A DNA stretch of 64,000 nucleotides. Source: Alnus glutinosa. Taxonomy: Eukaryota; Streptophyta; Magnoliopsida; Fagales; Betulaceae. The DNA lies in the NCBI RefSeq assembly GCF_958979055.1, contig NC_084899.1, forward strand, positions 3,037,001 through 3,101,000, in the 5' to 3' direction. A model generated the notes under the pieces. It was not told where the DNA came from, did no database searches, and worked only from the letters and a program-made list of their open reading frames with translations. The first letter of the stretch is position 1. Every line of letters begins with the position of its first letter. Below are positions 25,930-36,731 of this stretch, piece after piece. A program made the translations under genes and the position numbers.

Positions 25930-26372
25930 CCCTCCAAATAACAAATAGGAATGTGGTTTATTTGTCACGTGGTCAATTGGCGATGTGGGAAAAAATCACG
26001 TGGTTAAAATTTTATATTCTAAAAAAAAAAAAAAAATTAAGAAATTAACCACGTGGCCAATAAAACATGTGGTTAAAATTTCAAATCTTCAAAAAAAATT
26101 AAAAAAATTTCAATTCTTGAAAAAATTAAGAAAAATATGAATATTTTAGCCATGTGGCTAATTGGCGATGTGACAATAAGTCACGTGGCTAATTAGCTAG
26201 CGAAGTAGAAAATTCACGTGACTAATTTCCTACGCAAAACATTTTGCTGCGTGATGGATTATCTACATGACAAAATAACGATGTGGGTAATTTATCACAT
26301 AGCAAAATCGCCATGCGGCTACAATATCAGTTACCGTAGCCACATGGCGAAATGTCAAATTTTTTGTAATGT
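25930..26372. mobile_element. Probable truncated CACTA end with subterminal repeats
   Basis: Many short repeats on the theme CACGTGGCTAATTGGCGATG occur in both orientations, ending at 26372 with AAATTTTTTGTAATGTG. The reverse complement of that end, CACATTACAAAAAATTT, resembles the CACTA-type terminus CACTACAAAAAATTT seen at 30925. No matching other end was found, so this is a decayed or one-ended relic. Confidence 0.5.
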
Positions 26373-27214
26373 GCTCTTACACATGCCTCTCACCTGGTGT
26401 TTTTACAGTTTATGTAGAGTTGTTTGCTTAGTTATAGTTCCCTTGCATCATTTTTTTTATTGCGTATTTCTTTTCACATCATTGTCGATTTGTGGTTACT
26501 AGAGATCTTTGTGTGCTTAAGCATGTGTCTATGTAGTTTCTCTTTTACACGGCATTATCTCGGGAAGACATTAATATATATATACTACTTCTGACCTTTG
26601 TTTTGTGCCATAAATTTTTTGTAGTCAATATTCATCTGCTTGGACTTGGAGCATGTTTGGGCATCTATTGAATTGTAACTGATTAAATTATAACTGTTTG
26701 CGAATGTGGATGATAATCGTTAACTTGGACTATCAGACTAGTTGGAAGTCATAATTAGAAGTTCTATATATCAGTAAGTTGAGTTGAATAGCATCTCCAG
26801 AAGACAATATCTGGAACTGTAATGTCTAATAATTTTCTACTAAACAACCAGCCTTTTCTGAATTATAATGGGATATGCCTTGTTAATTTCGAAAGAGTTT
26901 TGTATTCAGTTATTTCCTTGGGATTACGTGCTTGTCTCATTTCGATTGAGCTGTAAATTCTTGATGGGGTTAAAAAATAATCAGCGCAGAGAGTTAGATC
27001 CAACCAAGGGAGTAACGTTTTAAACATTTTTGTCTCTCAAACGTTTTAAACATTTAGACATGGAGTACTTGCTTGAATAAAAATGTTTAAAACGTTACTC
27101 CCTCTCAAGCCGATCCCAATAAGTTGTGTTTATGGCTTAGTTGAGTTGAATAGCATCTCTCGTAGTTTGTATTGTAGATTATTGCTGAGAAGGTGTTATG
27201 CAACTATTTTGCAG

Positions 27215-27985
27215 GGAGAACTTGTTTTTGATGACTTGGTTGTTGGCATCATAGATGAAGCTCTTAAGAAGCCTTCATGTCAAAAAGGTTTCATTCTTGA
27301 TGGATTTCCAAGGACTGTGGTCCAAGCACAGAAGGTGTCATATTACATTGTCACCTGGATATTGATTAATTTTGCCACTCCTTGATATTTTTCTGTTCGA
27401 ATGTGTTTGTGTATAATTGCACTTTAACAATGCTTTTGTTTTCTTCTTTATTTAGCTTGATGAGACGATGGAAAAGAAGGGAGTCAAAGTTGATAAGGTA
27501 CTCAACTTTGCCATTGATGATACTGGTCGCTGGGTACACCCATCCAGTGGTAGAACCTATCACACAAAATTTGCACCTCCCAAAGTTTCAGGCGTTGATG
27601 ATGCAAGGCTATATCCTTTTTAATTATTTTGTTTCAAAAATGTCATTGATGCAACTAGAAATCTTATCAACATCGAAGGAGCTCTCATAAGACACGGGCA
27701 CCAATAAGTTTAGTGCTGAAAACACTGAAGTTGTAAAAGCCTCTTTTTACTAATCATCAGTGTATTAATCTGGTTTAGAATGCCATGTTTATTTTAATAT
27801 GCTCGCCATGATGATTCTTCTTATGAGCTCTATTACTACATTTTAATGCAATATATGAATTTTTATTCGTAAATAATGTACTCTGCAGCTGTCCTCAAGT
27901 CAAAGACTGGAGGCATTTCATAAGCAAATGAACCGGTGTACTTTCTATATGCTCTTCCTAGTTGTAAGGAAGCTGCTGTGAAAGC
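27215..27985 (+). pseudogene. Adenylate kinase pseudogene (three partial exons)
   Basis: Exon A (27215-27334) encodes [19 protein letters not shown] and [15 protein letters not shown], the AMP-binding and DGFPR region of adenylate kinase (ATP + AMP to 2 ADP), with AG and GT borders. Exon B (27456 to about 27605) encodes [11 protein letters not shown] then [20 protein letters not shown]; about seven residues expected between IDD and TGRW at the LID border are missing. Exon C (27889 to about 27930) matches AVLKS-LEAFHKQ with a one-base insertion that breaks the frame. The first exons with the P-loop and the C-terminus are not seen. It is a dead genomic copy with its introns, not a processed one. 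It abuts the segmental duplication at about 27990. Confidence 0.88.
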
Positions 27986-28550
27986 TCTAACCCATGCAAA
28001 ATCTGCACAAGATTGATGGTCATAAAAACCTATTATTTAATCTTGAATATAAATTTAGATAGTAATTTAAAACGCTGGTTACATCATCTACAAATAGCCG
28101 CATTTAATAAATGTAATAACCGCAATGATACGAATGCGTGCGGATATCTAAAAGTGATAACCTCATTATGCAGATGTGGATATTGCTAATAGCCGCATCC
28201 GCATTTTCGTCCCTACTTTCAACAATTTCCTTTTGATTTTTTATAAATTTAGGGAACAAAACTACTTTTTAATTTCCTATTCAAATACGTACATTGCACA
28301 ATATCTTCACTTATCTTTTCATATACCATTAAAATATTATTTCTTTACAAAATACAAGTTTCCTACCTACCCTCACATTTTTTATAAAATTTCAATACAA
28401 TCCCCAAAGAAAGGCAAAGAGAACACAAAAAAATATTTTGTGTTAAAAAGTAGAACCTATAATTTGCTACAAACTCTTACCAAAACCTAATCGCAAGCTT
28501 AACAATAACTCTTAATAGTCCCAGAAGGTTTAACAATCACCATCTATCAG

Positions 28551-29450
28551 TGTTAGGGATAAAATTAACCCTAGAGACACGTGGATTCAGAAAACATCTC
28601 GGAGTTACATCTCGGACATTTGTTCCGCCCAGCAAAGAAAAGATCGTCTAGGCATAAAGACGTCTCGGAGGTATAACGACATCTCGAAGGTATATAAAAT
28701 ATCCCGAGATCTCCTAGTCTGAACGGAGCGAACATATCTCGGATATTTGTGTCTCGGAGTATTAACGCCTCGAGGGTGATGTCGAGTCGGTGCGATATCG
28801 CTTCGGGGCGATATCAATTCGGTGTAACAACATCTACGTCTCGGAATAACTACATCTCGGCCTTACACAACCCTGTTATGGTGCGGCGATACCCCGAGAT
28901 CTCCAAGTCGGAGCGAACATATCTCGGGTATCATCACCTCGGAGGTTGGCTGAAGAAGGCCGCAGTTGTCTCAAAATGCGATAAGGATAGAATCCCAGAA
29001 GATCAGGGATAAATCACAATTCCATAATTAATGGGATAAGGTAGTTATTGCTACGAAATCAAGTTTAAAGAGGTACAAACGCAATCGACTTCAGACTCTA
29101 CAATCCCATTCGAATTCCCTGAAGATATGGTTAAGATTCAACTAAGCTAGGACTCAAACTCCTAATCCAACTAGGCGTCAAGAATTCTGGTAAGATTGCA
29201 AGTCTAGTAAGACCGCAAGCCCAGCCTATAAATAAAGATCACTGCACCAGGTATGAGATGACGCATTCTCTGAGCTCTTGAGATTGAAATACTCTTCAGA
29301 AAATTGATTTGAACTGACTTAGGCATCGGAGTGGGCGTAGTCGGCACCCCCGACGAGTTGTTTGTTATTTTTGCAGGATTGGAGTAGTAGATCAGAATCC
29401 AGTAGCGAATCACCAGGTGACACGTCACCATACCGGAAACTGTACCAACA
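28551..29450. mobile_element. Solo LTR, 900 bp, 5-bp target duplication ATCAG
   Basis: Starts TGTTAGGGAT, ends TGTACCAACA, flanked by ATCAG at 28546-28550 and 29451-29455. The paralogous site at 54154-54158 has one ATCAG and no insert. The interior is rich in ATCTCGG and CTCGGAG words. No internal retrotransposon genes, so recombination between LTRs is likely. Its right end in reverse complement (TGTTGGTACAGTTT) matches the left end of the LTR at 59489, so the two are related. Confidence 0.9.
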
Positions 29451-29455
29451 ATCAG

Positions 29456-29631
29456 GTTATAACGTAAGGGCAAGCATTATCCATTCCATAAAACATCTAC
29501 AATCGGTAAATTTTTTCATTAAATCTCCTCTTACCCAGTATCAAATCTAACTTATAATAACTCATGGGTTTACAGCTAACATCTCAATATATATATAGTA
29601 AGCAAATCATGCAAGCTAGAGTAACAAAATG

Positions 29632-29669
<38 letters not shown>

Positions 29670-30604
29670 TTATTGAAACCTAATCTACCTAGTTGTTAAC
29701 CAACATCAACCTTACAATATTTACCTTAGAAATTAAACTTAAAACCACAAACCTATATGTAAAATTACGAATATACAACTAATTACACAATAGCTAACTA
29801 TAAGAAAAACATGCTTATAACAACATATAGAATAAAATTGTAGTAGGAGGTTACCTCTCTTGAGCTAAGGGGGCGACAAAATTGGCGTTATTGGATGTAA
29901 GAATGCTTAAATAGGCCTCCCATGCACGCACAAAAGGTCTGAAGTGGTGAATTTTAATTGCTTCTAGATCGATGGTCATTCAAGCTCAAGGATCCAATGA
30001 TCAATGGGAACTATGCATCGAACGTTCGAAGTGGGGTTCATTGATCAATGACAGCTGTACATTGATGGTTCAACTTGGGATTGATAGTTAGGGATTTGAA
30101 ATTCATTTTGAATATTTATTTTGTTAAAACACTTTTAAAAACAATTTATTATGAAGCATTGGCTTATGCATTGATATTTTAAATATTTTGTTAAGGATTA
30201 ATTTTTTTTTTATACGTAAATTATTTTAAAATATCTAAAGATCTTGGAGTTTGTACACTATTATTATACGTATTTTTAAATATTTGGTACGTGTCTAAGC
30301 GGGGTGTTACAAAAATATGCACGTGTAGCTTATGTATGCCATTTTCGGTTAATGTTAATACCAATAGCTAATGGAGAAGTCCTTCTGCTAATTTGAGTAG
30401 CTCGATCAACTTTTATAAATAGTAGCATATGATCTTCTCATTTTGTTTTGATTTTTGAATTTTATTTTTATTTTTATTTTCCCAGTTGTTGAGTGTTTAA
30501 CCCCTTCCTTAACGTTTTGGGTCATGCTTCTTTTTTTTCTTCTTATAATGAACCTTCTATTTCATTTCACAAGTATTATAAATATTTGGTTATTACAAAT
30601 CCCC
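29456..30604. other. Duplicated intergenic DNA, no gene seen
   Basis: Collinear with 54160-54552 and 58811-59488. A (TA)n run lies at about 29634-29668. At 30575-30579 ATTAT is the empty site for the LTR found in copy B at 59489. Confidence 0.75.
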
Positions 30605-30785
30605 TCTTCACAGCAACAATTTCGCGTAAAGGACTGATAGCAACACGATATACCAGAACCAATCAATCCAGACAAAATGTCAGATTCTGTGAAATTCAGC
30701 CTTTGGAATGAGGTGAGCTCCCACGTCAAATCCAATACATGCTCTCTCTTTCTGTAAGTTCTGATGACAAGGGATGAAGCTTTGC
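30605..30785 (-). pseudogene. RLK fragment: juxtamembrane and start of kinase
   Basis: Matches 39180-39385 of RLK-2: on the plus strand TAGCAACACGATATACC, then GACAAAATGTCAGATTCTGT and GAGGTGAGCTCCCACGTC. Two internal deletions remove the glycine loop and the DNNVIG segment. A still shorter version lies at 61385-61475 in copy B, so the fragment predates the duplication. Confidence 0.88.
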
Positions 30786-31509
30786 TTTAAGCCTTCTTAT
30801 TGGGTCTCCTTTTATTGGTTCCATTTGCAAAGATAATGGATCAAACTTTGCTTAAGCCTTCCTACACCTTAGGAATTTGTAAACGTCCATAAACTAATGC
30901 TGCATCGATATCTGTATGTACACGCACTACAAAAAATTTGCTCATTAGCGGCCAACAAATTTGGCCGCTAATGATGTTATTTTGGGCCGCTAATAGTCCA
31001 ACGCTAAAGACTATTAGCGGCCACTTTTTTGTGTTCGCCGCTAATAATTGCTTTATAGCGGCCACTAAGTTCGCCGCTAAAAGTAATTTTGTCCGCCGCT
31101 AATAATTGTCAACTGAGTCTAAAGTCGCCGCTAATACTAGACTATTAGCGGCGACACGTATGTGGCCGCTAATAGTTAAACAGTTGGATATTATTAGCGG
31201 CCACATTTGTGGCCGCTAATAATCTAGTATTAGCGGCCACATGTGTGGCCGCTATATAATACCCATTTGTTTTAACTATTAGCGGCCACACATGCGGCCA
31301 TTATTACTATTAAAAAAATATATATACTCAGATCCACCCATCCTCCCTTATGAATTAAATCTTTACATGCATATTGCAATATCTACTCATGAATAAAAAT
31401 ATCAGATAAATTTATCTACATAACTCATGACAAACATATAAAAGAGCATAAAAAAGGAAATCAAGCAAGGCGTGCCATGTATGTAAAATATCTACTCATG
31501 AACACATCA

Positions 31510-32960
31510 GCAAGTTGGGATGGGGATAAGAGACAAACCAATATTTGGAGAATGCATTCTTTAGCGTTGAAGGAGATGACTGTCCACAAACTGATGATAA
31601 TATGGCAAATGGATCTAACTGATCATGATCCAATGAAGCTGTTGTTGACGCCAGGGAGAGTTTCTTAACAGCAACTTCTAGATGTTCACAATCCTCATGA
31701 CCCTCACTCACTGACACTGCATTTCTCCTTTGAAAATTTTTTGTTTGATTCTTGAGAAAATGCCGAACTACACAACAAACCAAATACTTCCTTGGTCGAA
31801 ATTCAACAAAAGAAAAAAGAAAGAAACAGAGAGAGAGAGAAAGAGAGCGAATCTCTTTTCGCACCATATATAAATAAATAAATTACCAATGCAAGATGGG
31901 CGAGAGATCTTACCAGACTTCATATCCACTCTCTCAACCTTCCTATATCTACTGAAAAGCCGTTCCAGATCAGATGGTCGTGCGTCATACTCAAAATTTC
32001 CACAGAAGATGGGCTTCATTTTTCCTGCAACACTATAAGAAAGCACCATCATTATTTGATATATCTTGGACTCAATAAGAAGTAAACTTGGTCAAGCAAC
32101 TGAAATTCGTGCATCTAACTGAAAGTAAGCATGACCACAGCATAATAACCCAGGGAATATCGTCTGCACATAAAATGCAAGTCAACTTATATATAATATG
32201 CTTATAACAGGATGCCATCTAAAACTACACAGATTGAGAGTTCGGAGTGGAAATTATGGCTCTTTTTCTGAAAATGAAACTAAAACCAGGGTAATTATAT
32301 TTTCTTTTCCAATTGACCAAAATTTTTACAAGTCAAGCTTGTAGTAACCCATAATTCAACAGAGAAAAACCCATAAATCCACCCATCAATATGCAACAAC
32401 CTCAAATTTGTAAATGCTTTCTCGAAATAAACCAAATATTCAACTTAACACATTAGGAGTCACTACCCGCAGTCAAGGAGTAACAAAACACATTCAGATT
32501 GAATGAGGCTCATACACCAAAATTAGTTTGTGTCTAGGGTGTGAATACTATGGTTGTTGATGGTTACCCGAATATTCCCCATTTACCTCTGCTCCTTTTC
32601 TTGAGTTTTCTCACCAATCAAACAAAATCCAAATAAAACACACCCAAATAAAACGAAATCCAGAGCCCTAATCTATAATACCATAGTAGCACAAACAAAA
32701 ATCTTAAAAATGAACTATAATGAAATAAACACCGCCTCACGCTTAAAATTTAAAAAACACATCAAGGATTAAGATTTGAGTATTACCTTGAAAAACTCTT
32801 TTCTTCCTATTTCTTCTTCCCACACTCTCCCTCTCTCTCTCTCTCTCACTCTCTCTCGGCCTCTCGGTGAATCTCTCTCTCTCGATCTCAGAATCTCTCT
32901 TTCTCTCTTACTTTCTCTCTCTCTCTCTCTTGCTGGATCTCTGTTTAGTCTCTGAAAAAA
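31510..32960 (-). pseudogene. Captured 5' part of an RS-type SR splicing-factor gene, plus an unidentified exon
   Basis: On the minus strand a GA-rich leader (about 32960-32800) ends at a donor AAG|GTAATA near 32790. After an intron, an acceptor TTGCAG is followed closely by [20 protein letters not shown] and [16 protein letters not shown], then a GT donor near 31912. This is the first coding exon of plant RS31/RS40/RS41-type SR proteins: the start of RRM1, whose FCGNFEYD is the RNP2-like strand. In the cell these proteins act in pre-mRNA splicing. The rest of RRM1, RRM2 and the RS domain are absent. A further open piece at 31510-31700 (EVAVKKLSLASTTASLDHDQ...) looks like an exon but I do not recognise it. 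Exon and intron borders are preserved, so genomic DNA was captured, not mRNA. Confidence 0.83.
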
Positions 32961-33269
32961 AAAAAAAAGGCGACAAGAAGAATGGGAGAAAGTGAGAAGA
33001 GGGGCGGGAGATTAAAAAAAAAAATTGTGCGAAAATTTCACCTCCCGCTTTAGTTTCAGTCTCCCGCTTATTATTTGGACAAAAAAAGATACCGTTTTAT
33101 ATCAGCGGCGACGCTAATAATCATGAATAAAAATTAGTCTAATCAAAATTTTTTTTTAAAAAAAAAAATTAATTAATTTTAATTAAAACCTATACAAAAA
33201 AAAAAAGGTTAAATATTATTTAGCCTTATAACAACAGTTTTTTATGAAGCACTAGGAACTGACAAGTAT

Positions 33270-33471
33270 CATGATTTTGCCCTTCAAACTGTCAATCTGT
33301 TGATTTAACCTCATCCATCAATCTTGACCATTATGATTAATATTAAATTAAAATTGATCAAAATGTTCCGAAAATACCCTTACTTTGACAGTTGAAAAAT
33401 CAAAATTACCCTTTTATTTATTAATTAATAGAAAAAGACAGTGTAATTTTGGTTTCTAAATGGTCAAACTA
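33270..33471. mobile_element. MITE arm inside the CACTA element, broken by the GATC array
   Basis: 33280-33430 resembles the left arm of the foldback MITE at 16160-16310 (GACCATTATG, AAAATACCCTTA, AAATCAAAATTACCCTTTTA). The start of the right arm is visible (TAATTTTGGTTTCTAAATGG) and then passes directly into the GATC-rich array. Confidence 0.5.
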
Positions 33472-35172
33472 ATGATCTATTGGTCCTATTGATTGATCAG
33501 AATCGATCGGATGATCTATCGGTCCTATTAATTGATCACGATCGATCGGATGATCTATCGGTCCTATTGATCAATCACAATCAATCGGATGATCTATCAA
33601 TCCTATTGATCAATCACGATCGATCAGATGATCTATCGATCCTATAGATCAATCACGATCGATCGGATTCATGATCGATCGGATGATCTATCGATCTCAT
33701 AGATCGATCGGATGATCTATCGATCCTATAGATCAATCACAATCGATCGGATTCACGATCGATCGACTGATCTATCGATCGCGATCGATCAGATGATCTA
33801 TCTATCGATCATATTGATCAATCACAATCAATCAGATGATCTATCAATCCTATTGATCCATCACGATCGATCGAATGATCTATCGATCCTATAGATCGAT
33901 CGGACGATCTATCGATCATATAGATCAATCACAATCGATCGGATGATCTATCGATCCTATAGATCGATCAGATGATCTATCTATCAATCATATTGATCAA
34001 TCAAATGATCTATCAATCCAATTGATCAATCACGATCGATCGAATGATCTATCGATCCTATAGATCAATCACGATCGATCGGATTCACGATCAATCGGTT
34101 GATCTATCGATCCTATAGATCATCGCGATCGATCGGATGATCTATCAATCCTATTGATCAATCACGATCGATCAGATGATCTATCGATCCTAGGATAATA
34201 TTAAATACTTAGATCAGATTATCTATCGGTCCTATTGATTAATCATGATTGATCGGATGATCTATCGGTCCTATCAATCGATCGCAATCGATTGGATGAT
34301 CTATCAATCCTATTGGTATATCAAGATCGATCGGATGAACTATCGATCCTATTGATCGATCAGATGATCTATCGGTCCTATTGATCCATCACGATCGATC
34401 GGATGATCTATGGATCATATTGGTCTATCAAAATCGATCAATAGGATCGATAGATCATCCGATCGATCGTGATCGATCAATAAGACCGATAGATCATCAA
34501 ATCGATTGTGATCGATTTATAGGATCGATAGATCATCCGATCGATCTTAATAGACCAATTCGATCTTGATAGACCTATAGGATCGATAGATCATCCGATC
34601 GATCTTGATAGACCAATTCGATCTTGATAGACCTATAGGATCGATAGATCATCCAATCGATCTTGGTAGACCTATAGGATTGATAGATCATCAAATCGAT
34701 CGTGATAAATCAATATATCAATAGATTATTCGATCGATCGTGATCGATCAATAGAATTGATAGATCATCCGATCGATCTTGATAGACCAATAGAATCGAT
34801 AGATCATCCGATCGATCGTGATCGATCAATAGGACTGATAGATCATCCGATCAATCGTGATCGATCAATAGGACCGATAGATCATCTGATCGATCGTGAT
34901 CGATCAATAAGACCGATAGATCATTCGATCGATCTTGATAGACTAATAGGATCGATAGGACCGATAAATCATCCGATCGATCTTGATCAATCACTAGGAC
35001 CAATAGATCATCCGATCGATCAATATGATCAATAGATCATTCAATCAATCTTAATAGACCAATAGGATCGATAGATCATTTGATCGATCATGATAGAGTT
35101 CGACAGATCAGACTTCACACAATGAAGGTTTGATCTATTAATATGATTGATAAACTATCTGATCGACCATAG
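33472..35172. repeat. GATC-rich 39-bp minisatellite arranged as a large palindrome
   Basis: The basic unit is about 39 bp: GATCGATCGGATGATCTATC then a GTCCTATTGATCAATCAC-like half; adjacent units near 33547 and 33586 are 39 bp apart. From about 33472 to 34425 units read GGATGATCTATCGATCCTAT. From about 34440 to 35100 they read the reverse complement, ATAGGATCGATAGATCATCC. The array is therefore two opposed arms of roughly 950 and 700 bp. The unit is 13 codons, so several frames stay open by chance; these are not genes. Confidence 0.93.
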
Positions 35173-35189
35173 TGCATTAATTATGAAAA

Positions 35190-36400
35190 CAATTTTTTAT
35201 ATTTTCTTTTTAAAAAAACCTAGTTTTCTATTAATTTTTTTTAAAAAAAAGGAAAAAGTACGATTTTTTTTTTGTTTTGTTGAAAGAAAAACCAAAAATT
35301 AACTTCTTTTTTTAAAAAAATAAAAAATAAAACCAATTTTTAGGAAAAAAAAAATAGTTTTTACAAACAAATTAAAAAAATTAAAGAAAAACAAACAAAA
35401 AAAACTGAAAATTTTGAAAACATAAAAAAAAAAAACGAAAAAAGAAAAAAAGTAAAAATATTAGTGGCCGCTAATAATCTATTATTAGCGGCCACATAAA
35501 AAAGTGGCCACTAATAATTGATTATTAGCGGCCAAAAAAGTGGCCGCTAATAGTTCTGGAAAACAATTTTTTTTTTTTAAAAAAAAACAAACGAAAAAAT
35601 AAAAAAAATAAAAAAAATAAAAAAGAAAAAATAATTTTCTATTAATCTCTTTTTTTTAAAAAAAAAAAATAAAAGGAAAAAGAACGATTTTTTTTTTTGT
35701 TGATAGAAAAACCAAAAATTAACTTTTCTTTTTACAATTTTTAAAAAACCAATTTTTTTTTTAAAAAAATATTTTTTACAAACAAATTAAAAAAATTAAA
35801 GAAAAAAAAAATTAAGAATGAAAAATATATATTTAAAATAAAAACAAACAAAAAAAAATAAAATTTTTGAAAACATTAAAAAAAAAAAACGAAAAAAGTT
35901 AGCACATATTATTTTGAAAACATAAAAAAAAAAAAAAAACGCTAAATATTATTAGCGGCCACATAAAAAAGTGGCCGCTAATAGTTCTGGATAACAATTT
36001 TTTTTTTTTTTTAAAAAAAACAAACGAAAAAATAAAAAAAAAATAAAAAAGAAAAACTAGTTTTCTATTAATCTCTTTTTTTTTTTTTTAAAAAAAAAAA
36101 AGGAAAAAGAACCATTTTTTTTTTGTTGATAGAAAAACCAAAAATTAACTTTTCTTTTTATTATTTTAAAAAAACCAATTTTTTTAAAAAATAATTTTTA
36201 CAACCAAATTAAAAAAATTAAAGAAAAACAAAAAAAAATTAAGAATGAAAAATATATATTTAAAATAAAAACATTAAAAAAATGAAATTTTTGAATTTTT
36301 TTTTTTAAAAAAAAAGGAAAAAAGTTAGCACATATTATTTTGAAAACATAAAAAAAACGCTAAATATTATTAGCGGCCACATAAAAAAGTGGCCACTAAT
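35190..36400. repeat. Three A/T-rich tandem units of about 400 bp with TTAGCGGCC hairpins
   Basis: Units start near 35200, 35625 and 36050. Each repeats CTAGTTTTCTATTAAT-like text, a GATAGAAAAACCAAAAATTA tract, long A and T runs, and ends with hairpins built from TTAGCGGCCACAT and AGTGGCCGCTAATA. They form part of the right subterminal zone of the CACTA element. Confidence 0.85.
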
Positions 36401-36731
36401 AAATGATTATTAGCGGCCATATAAAAAAGTGGCCGCTAATAATCAATTATTAGCGGCCACTGTTTTGGCCGCTAATATTTTTATTATTAGCGGCGACATT
36501 AGTCGCCGCTAATAGTTTTTCGAAATTTTCCGCACCTCCCCGCCAAGTTATTAGCGGCCACAATTAGGTGGCCGCTAATAGTTTACAAATAACGGCGACT
36601 ATTAGCGGCCAATTGTGTTTGGCCGCTAATAGTGTATTATTAGCGGCCACTTTTAAAAGTGGCCGTTAATAATATGATCATTAGTGGCCACTATGCGTTG
36701 GCCGCTAATGATTAAATTTCTTATAGTGACG

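Larger units (their letters stand above)
30925..36728. mobile_element. Non-autonomous CACTA element, 5.8 kb, carrying host gene sequence
   Basis: Left end CACTACAAAAAATTTG, right end AAATTTCTTATAGTG, with a 3-bp ACG target duplication (30922-30924 and 36729-36731). The paralogous site near 61620 (TACACGCAGTGG) is empty. Both subterminal zones (30945-31310 and 36365-36725) are filled with TTAGCGGCC and GGCCGCTAA words in both orientations, as in CACTA subterminal repeats. No transposase was seen. Contents from left: two exon-like minus-strand pieces including an SR splicing-factor fragment, a MITE piece, a GATC-rich palindromic array, and three A/T-rich tandem units with extra TTAGCGGCC hairpins. 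Confidence 0.92.

Noticed and set aside
27083..27690. A working adenylate kinase gene
   Set aside because: The P-loop exons and C-terminus are missing, and the frame is broken in exon C.
31768..32052. A functional SR splicing-factor gene
   Set aside because: Only the leader and first RRM exon are present; RRM2 and the RS domain are missing and the piece lies inside a CACTA element.
33712..35035. Open frames with 13-residue repeats (DHPIDRDRSIGPI-like)
   Set aside because: They come from the 39-bp minisatellite, whose unit is a multiple of three; the opposed orientation, lack of starts in context and presence in several frames argue against a protein.
33472..35172. CRISPR array
   Set aside because: Units are directly adjacent with no unique spacers, both orientations occur, and the DNA is plant nuclear. 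The 52.5-kb array likewise has repeats without spacers.
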